A stretch of DNA of 64,000 nucleotides from Serratia liquefaciens (GCA_012719855.1 JAAXZN010000055.1:1-64000); one strand, 5' to 3'; shown: positions 28,712-37,974, numbered from the stretch's first letter. Notes: generated by a model from the sequence alone, not told the origin. Numbers and translations: made by a program.

Positions 28712-29973
28712 TGCTGCTCGGCGTAATTGCAGATGATTTTACCGGTGCGACCGACATTGCCAGCTTTCTGGTGGAAAATGGCCTGTCGACGGTGCAGCTA
28801 AACGGCGTACCGCATGATGACATGCCGATTGAAGCGCAGGCGGTCGTCATCAGTCTGAAATCAAGATCCTGTGCGCCATCGCAGGCCATCGAACAGTCGT
28901 TGCAGGCGCTGGCCTGGCTGCAGCACCAGGGCTGCCGGCAATTCTACTTCAAATATTGCTCAACCTTCGACAGCACCGCGCAGGGCAATATCGGCCCGGT
29001 AACCGATGCCCTGCTTGATGCTCTGGGCGAAAGCCAAACGGTGATTTCCCCGGCGCTGCCGGTCAACGGCCGGACTGTGTATCAGGGCTATCTGTTTGTG
29101 TTGGATCAACTGCTGTCGGAGTCCGGTATGCGCCATCACCCGGTGACGCCGATGACCGACAGCAACCTGCTACGGCTGATGGAAGCGCAAGCTCAGGGGC
29201 ACTGCGGGCTGGTGACGGCCGCAGAAATGGATTGCGGTGCCGAAGCGGTGTCCGACAAGCTGCAACAGCTGGTGCAACAAGGCGTACGATATGCGGTACT
29301 GGATACGCTGAATGAGCAGCATTTGCTGACCCAGGGTGCCGCGCTGAAAAATATGAAGCTGGTGACCGGCGGATCGGGCCTGGCCATCGGTCTCGCACGT
29401 CAATGGGCTCAGCCGGGACAAGACCGTCCGCAGGCCGCGGGGGCTCCGCAAGGGGAAAAAGCCGTGGTCCTGTCCGGCTCCTGCTCCGTCATGACCAATC
29501 GACAGGTCGCGCGATACCGTCAACAGGCACCGGCCATGGCTATCGACGTGGCGCGTTGCCTTACCGAATCTGACCGCGCGGCCTATGTTACAGAACTGGC
29601 CGACTGGGTACAGCGGCAGCAAAATGCCCCGCTGGCCCCGCTGCTGTACGCTACCGCCGAACCGGAGAAACTGCAGCAGGTTCAGCAACGATATGGCATG
29701 GCTGCCGCCAGTCAGGCAGTGGAGTCACTGTTTGCCGGGGTGGTACAACAGCTCCAGCAATCAGGGTACCGTCGCTTTATCGTTGCCGGTGGTGAAACCT
29801 CTGGCGTAGTGACGCAGGCGCTGGGCATTCGCGGTTTCCACATCGGCCCCTGTATCTCTCCCGGCGTACCCTGGGTTCGCGCCATCGAACAACCGGTTTC
29901 ACTGGCCCTTAAATCGGGCAATTTTGGCGATGAAAACTTTTTCGCCCGGGCACAAACGGAATTCCCATTATGA
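28711..29973 (+). CDS. otnK: 3-oxo-tetronate kinase
   Basis: OtnK (YgbK, four-carbon acid sugar kinase family, formerly DUF1537) phosphorylates 3-oxo-tetronate at O-4 with ATP. The N-terminal domain begins GVIADDFTGATDIASFLVENG (typical DDxTGA motif). The C-terminal ATP-binding domain has VLSGSCSVMTNRQ and FIVAGGETSGVVTQALG. At 420 aa it is full length. It overlaps ltnD by one base and otnC by four. Confidence 0.95.
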   Translation: MLLGVIADDFTGATDIASFLVENGLSTVQLNGVPHDDMPIEAQAVVISLKSRSCAPSQAIEQSLQALAWLQHQGCRQFYFKYCSTFDSTAQGNIGPVTDALLDALGESQTVISPALPVNGRTVYQGYLFVLDQLLSESGMRHHPVTPMTDSNLLRLMEAQAQGHCGLVTAAEMDCGAEAVSDKLQQLVQQGVRYAVLDTLNEQHLLTQGAALKNMKLVTGGSGLAIGLARQWAQPGQDRPQAAGAPQGEKAVVLSGSCSVMTNRQVARYRQQAPAMAIDVARCLTESDRAAYVTELADWVQRQQNAPLAPLLYATAEPEKLQQVQQRYGMAAASQAVESLFAGVVQQLQQSGYRRFIVAGGETSGVVTQALGIRGFHIGPCISPGVPWVRAIEQPVSLALKSGNFGDENFFARAQTEFPL

Positions 29974-30602
29974 CAATGATGATCGAACAACAGGCGCGCG
30001 AAGAGATGGTGCGTCTGGGGGCCTCCTTCTTTCAGCGCGGTTACGCCACCGGGTCTGCCGGCAACCTTTCGCTGTTGCTGGCGGACGGCACGCTGCTGGC
30101 AACCCCGACCGGATCCTGCCTGGGCGAACTGCAGGCCGAGCGGCTGTCGAAAGTCAGCCTGAGCGGCGAATGGCTGTCCGGCGACAAACCCTCGAAAGAG
30201 ATCAGCTTTCACCGCGCGCTGTATCTGAATAACCCGGAGTGCAAAGCGGTGGTGCACCTGCACTGCACTTACCTCACGGCCCTGTCCTGTCTGCAAGGGC
30301 TGGACGTGGAAAACGCCATCAAACCCTTCACCCCTTATGTGGTGATGCGGGTCGGCAAGGTGCCGGTGGTGCCTTACTACCGCCCCGGCGATCTGCGGCT
30401 GGCGGAGGATCTGGCCAAACTGGCGCCGACCCATCGCGCTTTTTTGCTGGCCAATCACGGCCCGGTGGTAACGGGCAAGGATCTGCGGGCGGCAGCGGAT
30501 AATACCGAAGAGATGGAAGATGCCGCCAGGCTGATTTTCACCCTCGGCGACCGCCCAATACGCTATTTGACCGATGACGAAATTACCGAGCTACGGAGCT
30601 GA
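29970..30602 (+). CDS. otnC: 3-oxo-tetronate 4-phosphate decarboxylase
   Basis: OtnC (YgbL) is a class II aldolase/adducin-family enzyme that decarboxylates 3-oxo-tetronate 4-phosphate to dihydroxyacetone phosphate. Zinc-binding histidines are seen in VVHLHCTYLTAL, with a further His in FLLANHGPVV. The family segment GYATGSAGNLSLLLADG lies near the N-terminus. It has 210 aa. The ATG at 29970 overlaps the otnK stop (ATGA); a second ATG three codons in is possible. Confidence 0.94.
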   Translation: MTMMIEQQAREEMVRLGASFFQRGYATGSAGNLSLLLADGTLLATPTGSCLGELQAERLSKVSLSGEWLSGDKPSKEISFHRALYLNNPECKAVVHLHCTYLTALSCLQGLDVENAIKPFTPYVVMRVGKVPVVPYYRPGDLRLAEDLAKLAPTHRAFLLANHGPVVTGKDLRAAADNTEEMEDAARLIFTLGDRPIRYLTDDEITELRS

Positions 30603-30605
30603 ACC

Positions 30606-31382
30606 ATGCCTAAGTTTGCCGCCAATTTATCGATGATGTTTAACGAACTGCCGTTTTTGGAAAGGTTCGAGGCCGCCGCCGCACAGGGTTTTAAAGCCGT
30701 GGAGTTCCTGTTCCCCTATGACTATTCTGCCGAACTGCTGGCAGAAAAGCTGCGCAGCAACAGTTTGCAGCAGGTGCTGTTCAATACTGCGCCGGGCAAT
30801 GCCGAAGCCGGTGAGTGGGGGCTGGCGGCAATACCAGGCCGCGAGCAGGATGCGCGTGCGGATATCGATCGTGCCCTGACTTACGCCATTGCGCTTAACT
30901 GCCCCAACGTGCACGTAATGGCCGGCGTCGTTCCTCCGGGGGAGGACTGGCAGCGCTATCGCGCTACCTTTATCGACAATATTCGCTATGCCGCAGACCG
31001 CTTCGCCAGGCACGGCGTTAAGGTACTGATTGAAGCGCTCAGCCCGCAGGTGAAGCCGCATTATCTGTTCTCCAGCCAACACCAGGCGGCAGAATTGGTC
31101 GAAGCCATCAACCATCCTAACGTCTTCGTTCAGTTCGACTTTTTCCATGCTCAACTGGTGGACGGCAATATCAGCGGGCTGATGCGTTCGCTGGCCGGTC
31201 GCTACGCACATATTCAGATTGCCTCGGTGCCGGAGCGGCATGAACCGGACGACGGCGAACTGAATTATCCGTGGCTGTTCGAGCAACTGGATGCCCTCGG
31301 CTATCAAGGTTGGATCGGTTGTGAATACCGGCCGCGTGGCGATACCACCGTCGGGCTTGATTGGCTAAGACCTTACCAGTAA
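30606..31382 (+). CDS. otnI: 2-oxo-tetronate isomerase
   Basis: OtnI (YgbM), a hydroxypyruvate-isomerase-like TIM barrel, interconverts 2-oxo- and 3-oxo-tetronate. The family start [20 protein letters not shown] is clear. Metal-binding residues are expected in [19 protein letters not shown] and GWIGCEYRP. The length is 258 aa. It begins three bases after otnC. With LtnD, OtnK and OtnC it completes L-threonate to dihydroxyacetone phosphate. Confidence 0.94.
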   Translation: MPKFAANLSMMFNELPFLERFEAAAAQGFKAVEFLFPYDYSAELLAEKLRSNSLQQVLFNTAPGNAEAGEWGLAAIPGREQDARADIDRALTYAIALNCPNVHVMAGVVPPGEDWQRYRATFIDNIRYAADRFARHGVKVLIEALSPQVKPHYLFSSQHQAAELVEAINHPNVFVQFDFFHAQLVDGNISGLMRSLAGRYAHIQIASVPERHEPDDGELNYPWLFEQLDALGYQGWIGCEYRPRGDTTVGLDWLRPYQ

Positions 31383-31487
31383 GGCACTGCGCCAACCCAG
31401 GGATTTCCAAAACATAAAAATTAAACGCACCCGTATCGCCAGCCGGCGATCGCGGTGCCTGACTCTTACCCGATTAAAGGCTATTTC

Positions 31488-32858
31488 ATGTCTACCTCTC
31501 TGCTTTTGATGATTGCCGTATTAGGTGTGGTGCTGCTCTTGCTGATGGTCATCAAGGCCAAGATCCAGCCCTTTGTCGCCTTGCTGGTGGTCAGCCTGTT
31601 GGTGGCGTTGGCCAGCGGCATTCCTACCGGCGAAGTGATGAAGGTGATGACCGCAGGTATGGGCGGCGTACTGGGTTCGGTGACCATTATCATCGGCCTG
31701 GGCGCGATGCTCGGCAGAATGATCGAACATTCTGGCGGTGCCGAATCGCTGGCCCAGCGCTTCAGCAAAGCTTTGGGGCCGAAACATACCGTGGCCGCCC
31801 TGACCATTGCCGCGTTTATTCTCGGCATTCCGGTCTTTTTCGACGTCGGCTTTATCATCCTGGCGCCGATCATCTACGGTTTTGCCAAAGTTGCTAAAGT
31901 TTCGCCGCTGAAATTTGGCCTGCCGATGGCCGGCGTAATGCTGGCGGTGCACGTCGCCCTGCCACCCCATCCGGGGCCGGTTGCCGCAGCAGGGCTACTG
32001 AACGCCGACATTGGCTGGCTGACCATTATCGGTCTCGCGATTTGCATTCCGGTGGGGGTTATCGGTTATTTCGCTGCCAAGCATTTGAATCGTAGAACTT
32101 ATCCCCTGTCGATTGAGGTACTGGAACAGCTGCAGCTGGCGGCCCCTGAACCGGCGCCGGAAGGCAAAGCGCCATTGAGCGACCGCATCAATCCGCCTGG
32201 CGCCGGGTTGGTGGCAGCGCTGATCGTGATCCCTATCGCCATCATCATGTTGGGCACCGTTTCGGCCACGTTACTTGAACCGGGTTCCGCGCTGCGGGAT
32301 GCGCTTTCGCTGCTCGGCTCTCCCGCGGTGGCCCTGATGATTGCCCTCTTGCTGGCATTCTATTTCCTGGCCATCCGTCGCGGCTGGAGCCTGCAACACA
32401 CCAGCGACGTCATGGGGGGCGCGCTGCCGACCGCAGCCGTGGTGATCCTGGTCACCGGTGCCGGTGGCGTATTCGGCAAAGTCCTGGTGGAGTCGGGCGT
32501 GGGCAAGGCATTGGCCGACGTGCTGACCACCATCGGCCTGCCGTTGATCCCGGCAGCTTTTATCATTTCGCTGGCGCTACGCGCCTCCCAGGGGTCCGCC
32601 ACCGTGGCTATCCTGACAACCGGTGGCCTGCTGTCAGAGGCGGTTATCGGGCTCAATCCGCTACAGCTGGTGCTGGTCACCCTTGCCACCTGCTTTGGCG
32701 GTCTGGGTTTGTCGCATGTGAATGACTCCGGCTTTTGGATCGTCACCAAATACCTCGGACTTTCGGTCGCCGATGGCCTGAAAACCTGGACGGTACTGAC
32801 GACGATCCTCGGCCTGAGCGGTTTCCTGTTCACCTGGTTACTGTGGCTGGCGGTGTAA
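31488..32858 (+). CDS. ygbN: GntP-family permease, probable threonate/tetronate importer
   Basis: This is a 456-aa inner-membrane transporter of the gluconate:H+ symporter (GntP) family with about 12-14 hydrophobic segments. Family motifs include FFDVGFIILAPI, VALPPHPGPVAAA and ALRASQGSATVAILTTGGL, plus GLSHVNDSGFWIVTKY near the end. The ATG at 31488 has AAAGG at good spacing; an earlier in-frame ATG at 31455 would add a polar leader. A 105-base gap separates it from otnI, but operon membership is likely. The substrate is inferred from context. Confidence 0.88.
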   Translation: MSTSLLLMIAVLGVVLLLLMVIKAKIQPFVALLVVSLLVALASGIPTGEVMKVMTAGMGGVLGSVTIIIGLGAMLGRMIEHSGGAESLAQRFSKALGPKHTVAALTIAAFILGIPVFFDVGFIILAPIIYGFAKVAKVSPLKFGLPMAGVMLAVHVALPPHPGPVAAAGLLNADIGWLTIIGLAICIPVGVIGYFAAKHLNRRTYPLSIEVLEQLQLAAPEPAPEGKAPLSDRINPPGAGLVAALIVIPIAIIMLGTVSATLLEPGSALRDALSLLGSPAVALMIALLLAFYFLAIRRGWSLQHTSDVMGGALPTAAVVILVTGAGGVFGKVLVESGVGKALADVLTTIGLPLIPAAFIISLALRASQGSATVAILTTGGLLSEAVIGLNPLQLVLVTLATCFGGLGLSHVNDSGFWIVTKYLGLSVADGLKTWTVLTTILGLSGFLFTWLLWLAV

Positions 32859-32909
32859 TTTCTCTGGCATACTGCACAGACCGCCTCTCGCTCTGTGCAG
32901 GAAAACATA

Positions 32910-33440
32910 ATGCCTCTTATCACTACCGCACCGCTGTTGCTTACCGAACGTTTACGCCTTGATGCACATACGCTGGACGACTTTGATTCGTTGGCCGCCA
33001 TGTGGGCCGATCCTGAAGTGGTACGTTATATCGGCGGCACGCCGAGGGATCGTGAAGATTCCTGGGGCCGCCTGATGCGCTATGTAGGCCACTGGGCGTT
33101 GCTGGGTTATGGCTACTGGGCAGTGCGCGATAAAGTCAGCGGCGCTTACCTTGGCGGCATCGGTTTTTCCGACTTTCAGCGCGATATCCATCCGGCGCTT
33201 GATGCCCCAGAAATGGGCTGGACGCTGGTAACCTCGGCACAGGGTAAAGGCTATGCCACCGAAGCGCTGCGCGCGGCTTTGGCCTGGGGAAAAGACCATT
33301 TACCGGGCGATAAGGCGGTATGCATTATCTCACCGGAAAATCAGCCCTCCCTGGCACTGGCGAAGAAAGTCGGTTTCCGCGAAAGCCATCGCAGCGAGTA
33401 CCATCAAAGCCCGATCCTGGTGATGCACTGCCCGCTATGA
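32910..33440 (+). CDS. GNAT-family N-acetyltransferase
   Basis: This is a 176-aa acetyltransferase of the RimJ/RimL-like branch (Acetyltransf_3). The N-terminal strand LLTERLRLDAHTLDDFDSL and WADPEVVRYIGG are typical. The acetyl-CoA loop is seen in TSAQGKGYATEALRAALAW, and the end carries the NQPSLALAKKVGFRE motif. The substrate is unknown. The ATG at 32910 has AGGA upstream; a GTG at 32895 is a weaker option. A 9-base-pair hairpin (32872-32880 with 32892-32900) ends right at the ribosome site and could limit translation. It overlaps the convergent lysR gene by 6 bases. Confidence 0.85.
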   Translation: MPLITTAPLLLTERLRLDAHTLDDFDSLAAMWADPEVVRYIGGTPRDREDSWGRLMRYVGHWALLGYGYWAVRDKVSGAYLGGIGFSDFQRDIHPALDAPEMGWTLVTSAQGKGYATEALRAALAWGKDHLPGDKAVCIISPENQPSLALAKKVGFRESHRSEYHQSPILVMHCPL

Positions 33441-34322
33441 GCCGGCAACCTGACCCGACGCGGTAGCCAAAGCCACCTGAACAAAGTTATCCCGCAGCGC
33501 ATCAGGCTGCTGCGGGTTCCAGGCGATACCGACTTGCCATTGGGTCTGTTCGCCGCTAAGCGGCAGAATATCGATGCCCGCCGGCGCAATATGCGTGACG
33601 CTGTGCGGCAGCAGAGCAACGCCAATGCCGGCGGCAACCAGCGCCAGCAAGGTTTGAATATCACCGGCCTGCTGTACCACGTTGGGTGCCAGTTGATGGG
33701 CGGCAATAAAGCGCAGCGACTGGTCGCTCAGCCCGCGTCCACGCTTGGGCGTCAACTGTAACAGCGGCAAGGTATTGAATTGCTCCATCAGGGTGTCCGC
33801 CCGCAGCGCCAGCGCCGAAGGCGCCGCCAGCACCAATCGGTCACTCAGCAACGCACTGGCGCGCAACGGCGTACTGACAGGTAATCGCACAAATCCCACC
33901 TGCAGCTCCCCCTGCAATAGCAACTGATATTGCCGTTCAGAAGGCAAGTCTTCCACCCCCACGGCAACCTCGGGAAAGCGATGACGGAAAGCGGCCACCA
34001 ACTGTGGCGCCAGATGAAAGCTGGACAGGCCAAAGCCTATTGCCAACCGCCCCGCCTCCCCCCGTACCACCTGCACGGCTCGCTGCTGAAACTGCAGATG
34101 CTGAGCGACTAACGTTTGAGCTTCAGGATAGAGCCGTTGGCCGCTGGCGGTCAGTTGCGCCCCCTGACGGCCACGGTTAAACAAGCGGGCGCCCAGCAGC
34201 GTTTCCAACGCCTGGATCTGTTTGCTCAGCGCCGGCTGGGTGATGCATAACCGCTCTGCCGCCACACGATAATTGCCCTGTTCGGCCAGCACCACGAAGG
34301 CGCGTAGTTGTCGTATATCCAT
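33435..34322 (-). CDS. LysR-family transcriptional regulator
   Basis: This is a 295-aa LysR regulator. The N-terminal helix-turn-helix is MDIRQLRAFVVLAEQGNYRV with the recognition segment ITQPALSKQIQALE, and the effector domain has LAIGFGLSSFHLAPQLVAAF and VAAGIGVALLPHS. It is divergent from the nitrilase-family gene, with a perfect inverted repeat in the 94-base gap, so it probably controls that gene and itself. The ligand is unknown. Confidence 0.9.
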   Translation of the reverse strand: MDIRQLRAFVVLAEQGNYRVAAERLCITQPALSKQIQALETLLGARLFNRGRQGAQLTASGQRLYPEAQTLVAQHLQFQQRAVQVVRGEAGRLAIGFGLSSFHLAPQLVAAFRHRFPEVAVGVEDLPSERQYQLLLQGELQVGFVRLPVSTPLRASALLSDRLVLAAPSALALRADTLMEQFNTLPLLQLTPKRGRGLSDQSLRFIAAHQLAPNVVQQAGDIQTLLALVAAGIGVALLPHSVTHIAPAGIDILPLSGEQTQWQVGIAWNPQQPDALRDNFVQVALATASGQVAGS

Positions 34323-34350
34323 TCCATTCAGTTATCAAAAAAGGAATTTA

Positions 34351-34371
34351 ATTGATTATACAGTAATCAAT
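34351..34371. promoter_or_regulatory. LysR-type binding site (inverted repeat)
   Basis: ATTGATTA (34351-34358) and TAATCAAT (34364-34371) form a perfect inverted repeat with a 5-base spacer, the T-N11-A type typical of LysR proteins. A further half-site TAATCAA lies at 34382-34388. The site is between the divergent LysR and nitrilase-family genes. Confidence 0.7.
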
Positions 34372-34416
34372 GGCTTTGCTGTAATCAACGCCAGATAACA
34401 GCCAAAAGGTAATCCT

Positions 34417-35400
34417 ATGACAAACTCTCTACGCGCCGCGACGGTGCAGTTTCAGCATCGCGCCAATGATAAAAACTACAACCTGTCGGTGATCGAGGGC
34501 TTTATCACCCGCGCCGCCACCGAACAGATCCAGCTGCTGACCTTCCCGGAAATGTGCATCACCGGCTATTGGCACGTACGCCACCTCAGCGCAGGTGAAA
34601 TTGGCGCACTGGCGGAGCCCATCGCCGACAGCCCCTCGCTGGCGCGCATTCGCCCGCTGGCCGAACGCTATAACATGGCGATCGGCGTCGGACTGATTGA
34701 ACTGGGAGACGACGGCAAATATTACAATGCCTACGCCGTCTGCCTGCCCGACGGCAAGCTTCACGTTCACCGTAAACTGCATGCTTTTGAACACCCGGCG
34801 ATAGCCAGCGGCGACAGTTTCACCGTGTTTGACACCCCATGGGGTATCCGAATGGGGGTGCTGATCTGTTGGGACAATAACCTGGTGGAGAATGTCCGTG
34901 CGACCGCATTGCTGGGGGCAGAGGTGTTGTTGGCGCCGCATCAGACCGGCGGTACTCATTCGCGTAGCCCGCACGGCATGAAGCCGATCCCTCTGGAAAT
35001 TTGGCAACGGCGGCAGGAGGATCCGGCGGCGATAGAGGCAGCTTTTCGGGGCGAACACGGGCGTGGCTGGCTGATGCGCTGGCTCCCGGCACGTGCCCAT
35101 GACAATGGTTTGTTTGTGTTATTCAGCAACGGAGTAGGACGTGACGATGACGAAGTGCGTACCGGCAATGCGATGATCCTCGACCCCTATGGCCGCATTC
35201 TGGCGGAAACCTGGGCGGCAGAAGACAAGATGGTCACGGCCACGATTGATTTTTCGCTGATCCCGCTCAGTACGGGCCGTCGCTGGATCCACGGTCGTCG
35301 ACCGGCCCTGTACGACATTCTTACGCAGCCGCAAGGCTATGAGCGAGATGCCCGTAGCGCGCGTTTTTCATCTGAGCCGGCACAGAAACTGGGCAAGTGA
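34417..35400 (+). CDS. nitrilase/carbon-nitrogen hydrolase family protein
   Basis: This is a 327-aa member of the nitrilase superfamily. The catalytic triad is visible as E45 (TFPEMCITGY), K120 (HVHRKLHAFE) and C151 (MGVLICWDN). Such enzymes hydrolyse nitriles, amides or N-carbamoyl compounds; the subgroup cannot be assigned from sequence alone. It is divergent from a LysR gene with a palindromic site between them, implying substrate-induced expression. A strong terminator follows. Confidence 0.88.
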   Translation: MTNSLRAATVQFQHRANDKNYNLSVIEGFITRAATEQIQLLTFPEMCITGYWHVRHLSAGEIGALAEPIADSPSLARIRPLAERYNMAIGVGLIELGDDGKYYNAYAVCLPDGKLHVHRKLHAFEHPAIASGDSFTVFDTPWGIRMGVLICWDNNLVENVRATALLGAEVLLAPHQTGGTHSRSPHGMKPIPLEIWQRRQEDPAAIEAAFRGEHGRGWLMRWLPARAHDNGLFVLFSNGVGRDDDEVRTGNAMILDPYGRILAETWAAEDKMVTATIDFSLIPLSTGRRWIHGRRPALYDILTQPQGYERDARSARFSSEPAQKLGK

Positions 35401-35423
35401 CCGACGCCGAATGACAGGTAAAA

Positions 35424-35447
35424 AAAATCCGCCCGAAGGCGGATTTT
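35424..35447 (+). terminator. intrinsic terminator after the nitrilase-family gene
   Basis: AAAATCCGCC pairs with GGCGGATTTT over a CGAA tetraloop. Because T-runs flank both strands, it can also serve the convergent ompX. Confidence 0.9.
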
Positions 35448-35501
35448 TATCTGATGTGGCTGACTGCGCCACATGCTCATGCCCGCAGGCATGGAGAAAT
35501 C

Positions 35502-36020
35502 TTAGAAACGGTAGCCTACGCCAACGCTCCAGATACCAACGTCAACGCTGCGGATACGGCTCTGCTCGTAACCAACGTCCAGCGCTACGTCCTGGATTGG
35601 GTTGAACTGCAGGCCAGCACCGTAGGTGAAGCCGTAGTCGCTGCTGCCGTTACGGTCGGAACCGTTTTGAGCGTTGTCGATGTTTTTACCGTAACCAACA
35701 CCCACTACACCGTAGATGCTTGCCCAGTCGTTGAAGCGGTAAGCTGGACCGGCAGTGATAGAGTTGTACTGAGCTTTACCGTAGTAACCGTTCTCAGAAC
35801 CGTTCTTCTCTACGTGGGTAAAGGAACCGATAACACCCAGTGGGTTGTTGTCGAACTCGTAACGGTATTTCAGGTTGAAACCGTCGGCTTTGTTAGCAAC
35901 GCCTTGGAGATCACCCTGCGCATAGCCAGCGGATACGGTGCTCTGACCAGCGAATGCGGTACCTGCGGTTACTGCTAAGACACAGGCTGCTACTGCGGAA
36001 AGACATGCAATTTTTTTCAT
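35502..36020 (-). CDS. ompX: outer-membrane protein OmpX
   Basis: OmpX is an eight-stranded outer-membrane beta barrel of the Ail/Lom family. It has 172 aa (E. coli 171), with a signal peptide at 1-23 or so (VTAGTAFA before GQSTVSAGYAQ). Conserved barrel segments are GFNLKYRYEFDNNPLGVIGSF and the C-terminal VGVGYRF ending in Phe, the BAM recognition signal. The ATG at 36020 has GAGG upstream; an in-frame GTG two codons before is less likely. It is divergent from rhtA, as in E. coli. Confidence 0.95.
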   Translation of the reverse strand: MKKIACLSAVAACVLAVTAGTAFAGQSTVSAGYAQGDLQGVANKADGFNLKYRYEFDNNPLGVIGSFTHVEKNGSENGYYGKAQYNSITAGPAYRFNDWASIYGVVGVGYGKNIDNAQNGSDRNGSSDYGFTYGAGLQFNPIQDVALDVGYEQSRIRSVDVGIWSVGVGYRF

Positions 36021-36416
36021 AACCACCTCAAACGCGTTATATTTTTAAGTAAATCCATTTGTTCATGCATTGAAAATATAACAAAAATTAGCGTGAAACT
36101 CTGCCTTAAAATGAGTGTCTAATGCTTTATATCGTGTAACATTAGATTTCAAGAACAGTGTATCTACTTCATTTCGCTCTATTTTCGAGCCGCATTCTAC
36201 GCGTTTCTGTGATAAGAATCACCTATTTAATATCCAGACAATTCTTAAAAAAAGCGCACTTTTTGACCATAAAAGCCGTTCTGGCGCCGTAAGCCAGCGC
36301 TTTTTTTCGTTGAAAATGCTTTTCTCAGACACATTTACCGCAATTCATTTACACTGCCGTCATCCAAACATCGACCTCTTCCCAAATCCTGGGAAATGCA
36401 TAAAAGGCTCTAAAGG
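36021..36416. other. ompX-rhtA intergenic region
   Basis: This 396-base non-coding stretch is AT-rich near ompX, where its promoter and long leader should lie. It contains the large hairpin/terminator listed separately, upstream of rhtA. A CATTAG...CTAATG arrangement near 36119-36148 is a weak inverted repeat. No supported open frame. Confidence 0.5.
36247..36307. terminator. bidirectional terminator-like structure, possible small RNA end
   Basis: AAAAAAAGCGC (36247-36257) is perfectly complementary to GCGCTTTTTTT (36297-36307), and a nested CTGGC/GCCAG hairpin (36281-36297) sits immediately before CGCTTTTTTT. The plus-strand form is a good intrinsic terminator with no annotated gene upstream on that strand. 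It could end an unannotated small RNA or an attenuated rhtA leader. Confidence 0.55.
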
Positions 36417-37304
36417 ATGTCTTCGTCTGCAACCGCAAAAGCGTCTTCTACGCTGCTGCCAATCTGCCTGTTGATCATCGCTATGGTCTCCATCCAAAGC
36501 GGTGCCTCGCTGGCCAAAAGCCTGTTCCCGCTGGTCGGCGCAGAAGGCATCACCACGCTGCGTTTGAGTATCGGCACGCTGATCCTCTTTATTATCTTCC
36601 GCCCGTGGCGCATGCGATTTGCCGCCGGGAGCCGGTTACCGTTGTTCATTTACGGCCTGGCGCTGGGCGCGATGAATTACCTGTTCTATCTTTCCCTGCG
36701 CACTCTGCCGCTCGGCATCGCCGTGGCATTGGAGTTCACCGGCCCGCTGGCGGTCGCCATGTTCTCTTCACGCCGCGCGATTGACTTTTTGTGGGTGGCA
36801 CTGGCGATCGCCGGGCTCTGGTTCCTGCTGCCGTTGGGCCATGACATGGGCAGCATCGATCCCTTCGGCGCCGCCTGTGCACTGGGTGCAGGTGCCTGCT
36901 GGGCGGTCTACATTATCTGCGGCCAGAAAGCCGGTGGCGACCACGGGCCGGGTACCGTCGCGGTGGGGTCACTGATTGCCGCCGTGGTGTTTTGCCCGAT
37001 TGGCGCCTGGCAAGCCGGCAGCGCACTGCTGAACGTTGATATCCTGCCGGTCGCACTGGCCGTAGCTATCCTCTCCACCGCGCTGCCCTACTCGCTGGAA
37101 ATTATCGCGTTGCCAAAAATACCGGCGCGGACTTTCGGCACATTGATGAGCCTGGAACCGGCACTGGCGGCGCTTTCGGGCATGCTGTTCCTGAACGAAC
37201 ACCTGACGACGATTCAATGGTTGGCGCTGGCAGCGATCATTACCGCCTCCATGGGGGCGACCCTGACCATCAAACCCAAACCGCAAATCGAAAACCTGTC
37301 CTGA
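36417..37304 (+). CDS. rhtA: threonine/homoserine exporter RhtA
   Basis: RhtA (YbiF) is an inner-membrane EamA/DMT-family exporter of threonine and homoserine with ten predicted helices in two repeats. It has 295 aa, the E. coli length. Recognisable stretches are SIQSGASLAKSLFPLVGAEGITTLR and TFGTLMSLEPALAALSGMLFLNE. It lies beside ompX as in E. coli. The start at 36417 follows two AAAGG-like boxes, one directly abutting the ATG. Confidence 0.93.
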   Translation: MSSSATAKASSTLLPICLLIIAMVSIQSGASLAKSLFPLVGAEGITTLRLSIGTLILFIIFRPWRMRFAAGSRLPLFIYGLALGAMNYLFYLSLRTLPLGIAVALEFTGPLAVAMFSSRRAIDFLWVALAIAGLWFLLPLGHDMGSIDPFGAACALGAGACWAVYIICGQKAGGDHGPGTVAVGSLIAAVVFCPIGAWQAGSALLNVDILPVALAVAILSTALPYSLEIIALPKIPARTFGTLMSLEPALAALSGMLFLNEHLTTIQWLALAAIITASMGATLTIKPKPQIENLS

Positions 37305-37449
37305 GTATTGGCTACGCCTGCATTTGCCCAAAGCGGAATGCAGGCGGGTTAACTGTTTTCACACTGGCAAACAGGCATAATTCTCCCCACAGTCCCCCCG
37401 CGTTGTTATGGAAATAAACCCGACAGGGTTAACCACATGGAGAATCAAA

Positions 37450-37917
37450 GTGATTTATAACACTCTGTTTAACCCACGCTATGGCCGTGGGCTGTCACCG
37501 ATACTGATTGAGACACTCACCGCTGTGCGCCAATACGATCTCGCCGAGCTGGCACAGGGGCGGCATGAGATAAAGGGTGAGAAGATCTTTATGGAAGTGA
37601 TGACGCTAACCACCGGGCCAGCGGAAACCAGGCGTGCAGAGCTGCACCAGGAATATGCCGTCATCCATCTGCTCCTCGGCGGCGAAGAACGCATTGATTA
37701 TGGTTTGCCGGGGGATTGGCAAAGTGAGTTGCCTTATGACGAACTGCACGATGTGCAACTGCTGGAGATCAAACGTCACCGCCAGACGCTGGCAATGTTT
37801 CCCGGCATGTACGCCATATTTTTGCCTCATGAGCCGCACAAAGTCGCTTGCCAACTAAATGCGCCGATGCCAATCAAAAAAGCGGTGGTAAGCGTGCATT
37901 ACACCCTGCTGCTGTAA
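37450..37917 (+). CDS. YhcH/YjgK/YiaL family protein
   Basis: This is a 155-aa cupin-like protein of the YhcH/EbgC family (DUF386). Family members relate to sialic acid or galactoside metabolism, with activity poorly defined. Typical are EVMTLTTGPAETRRAELHQEYAVIHLLLGGEERI and the metal-site-like FPGMYAIFLPHEPHKV. I chose GTG at 37450 because TGGAG lies seven bases upstream and the protein then begins VIYNTL, like the MIYGNL start of relatives. An ATG at 37408 would add 14 residues. No partner sugar genes lie nearby. Confidence 0.8.
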   Translation: MIYNTLFNPRYGRGLSPILIETLTAVRQYDLAELAQGRHEIKGEKIFMEVMTLTTGPAETRRAELHQEYAVIHLLLGGEERIDYGLPGDWQSELPYDELHDVQLLEIKRHRQTLAMFPGMYAIFLPHEPHKVACQLNAPMPIKKAVVSVHYTLLL

Positions 37918-37974
37918 CCGGCCAGTCGATCTGGATGACCTGCCTCCCATCGCGCGGCGCTAAAGCCACCCTGA

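Noticed and set aside
37316-37345. 9-bp hairpin GCCTGCATT/AATGCAGGC after rhtA as terminator
   Set aside because: No T-run follows; termination there cannot be supported from sequence.
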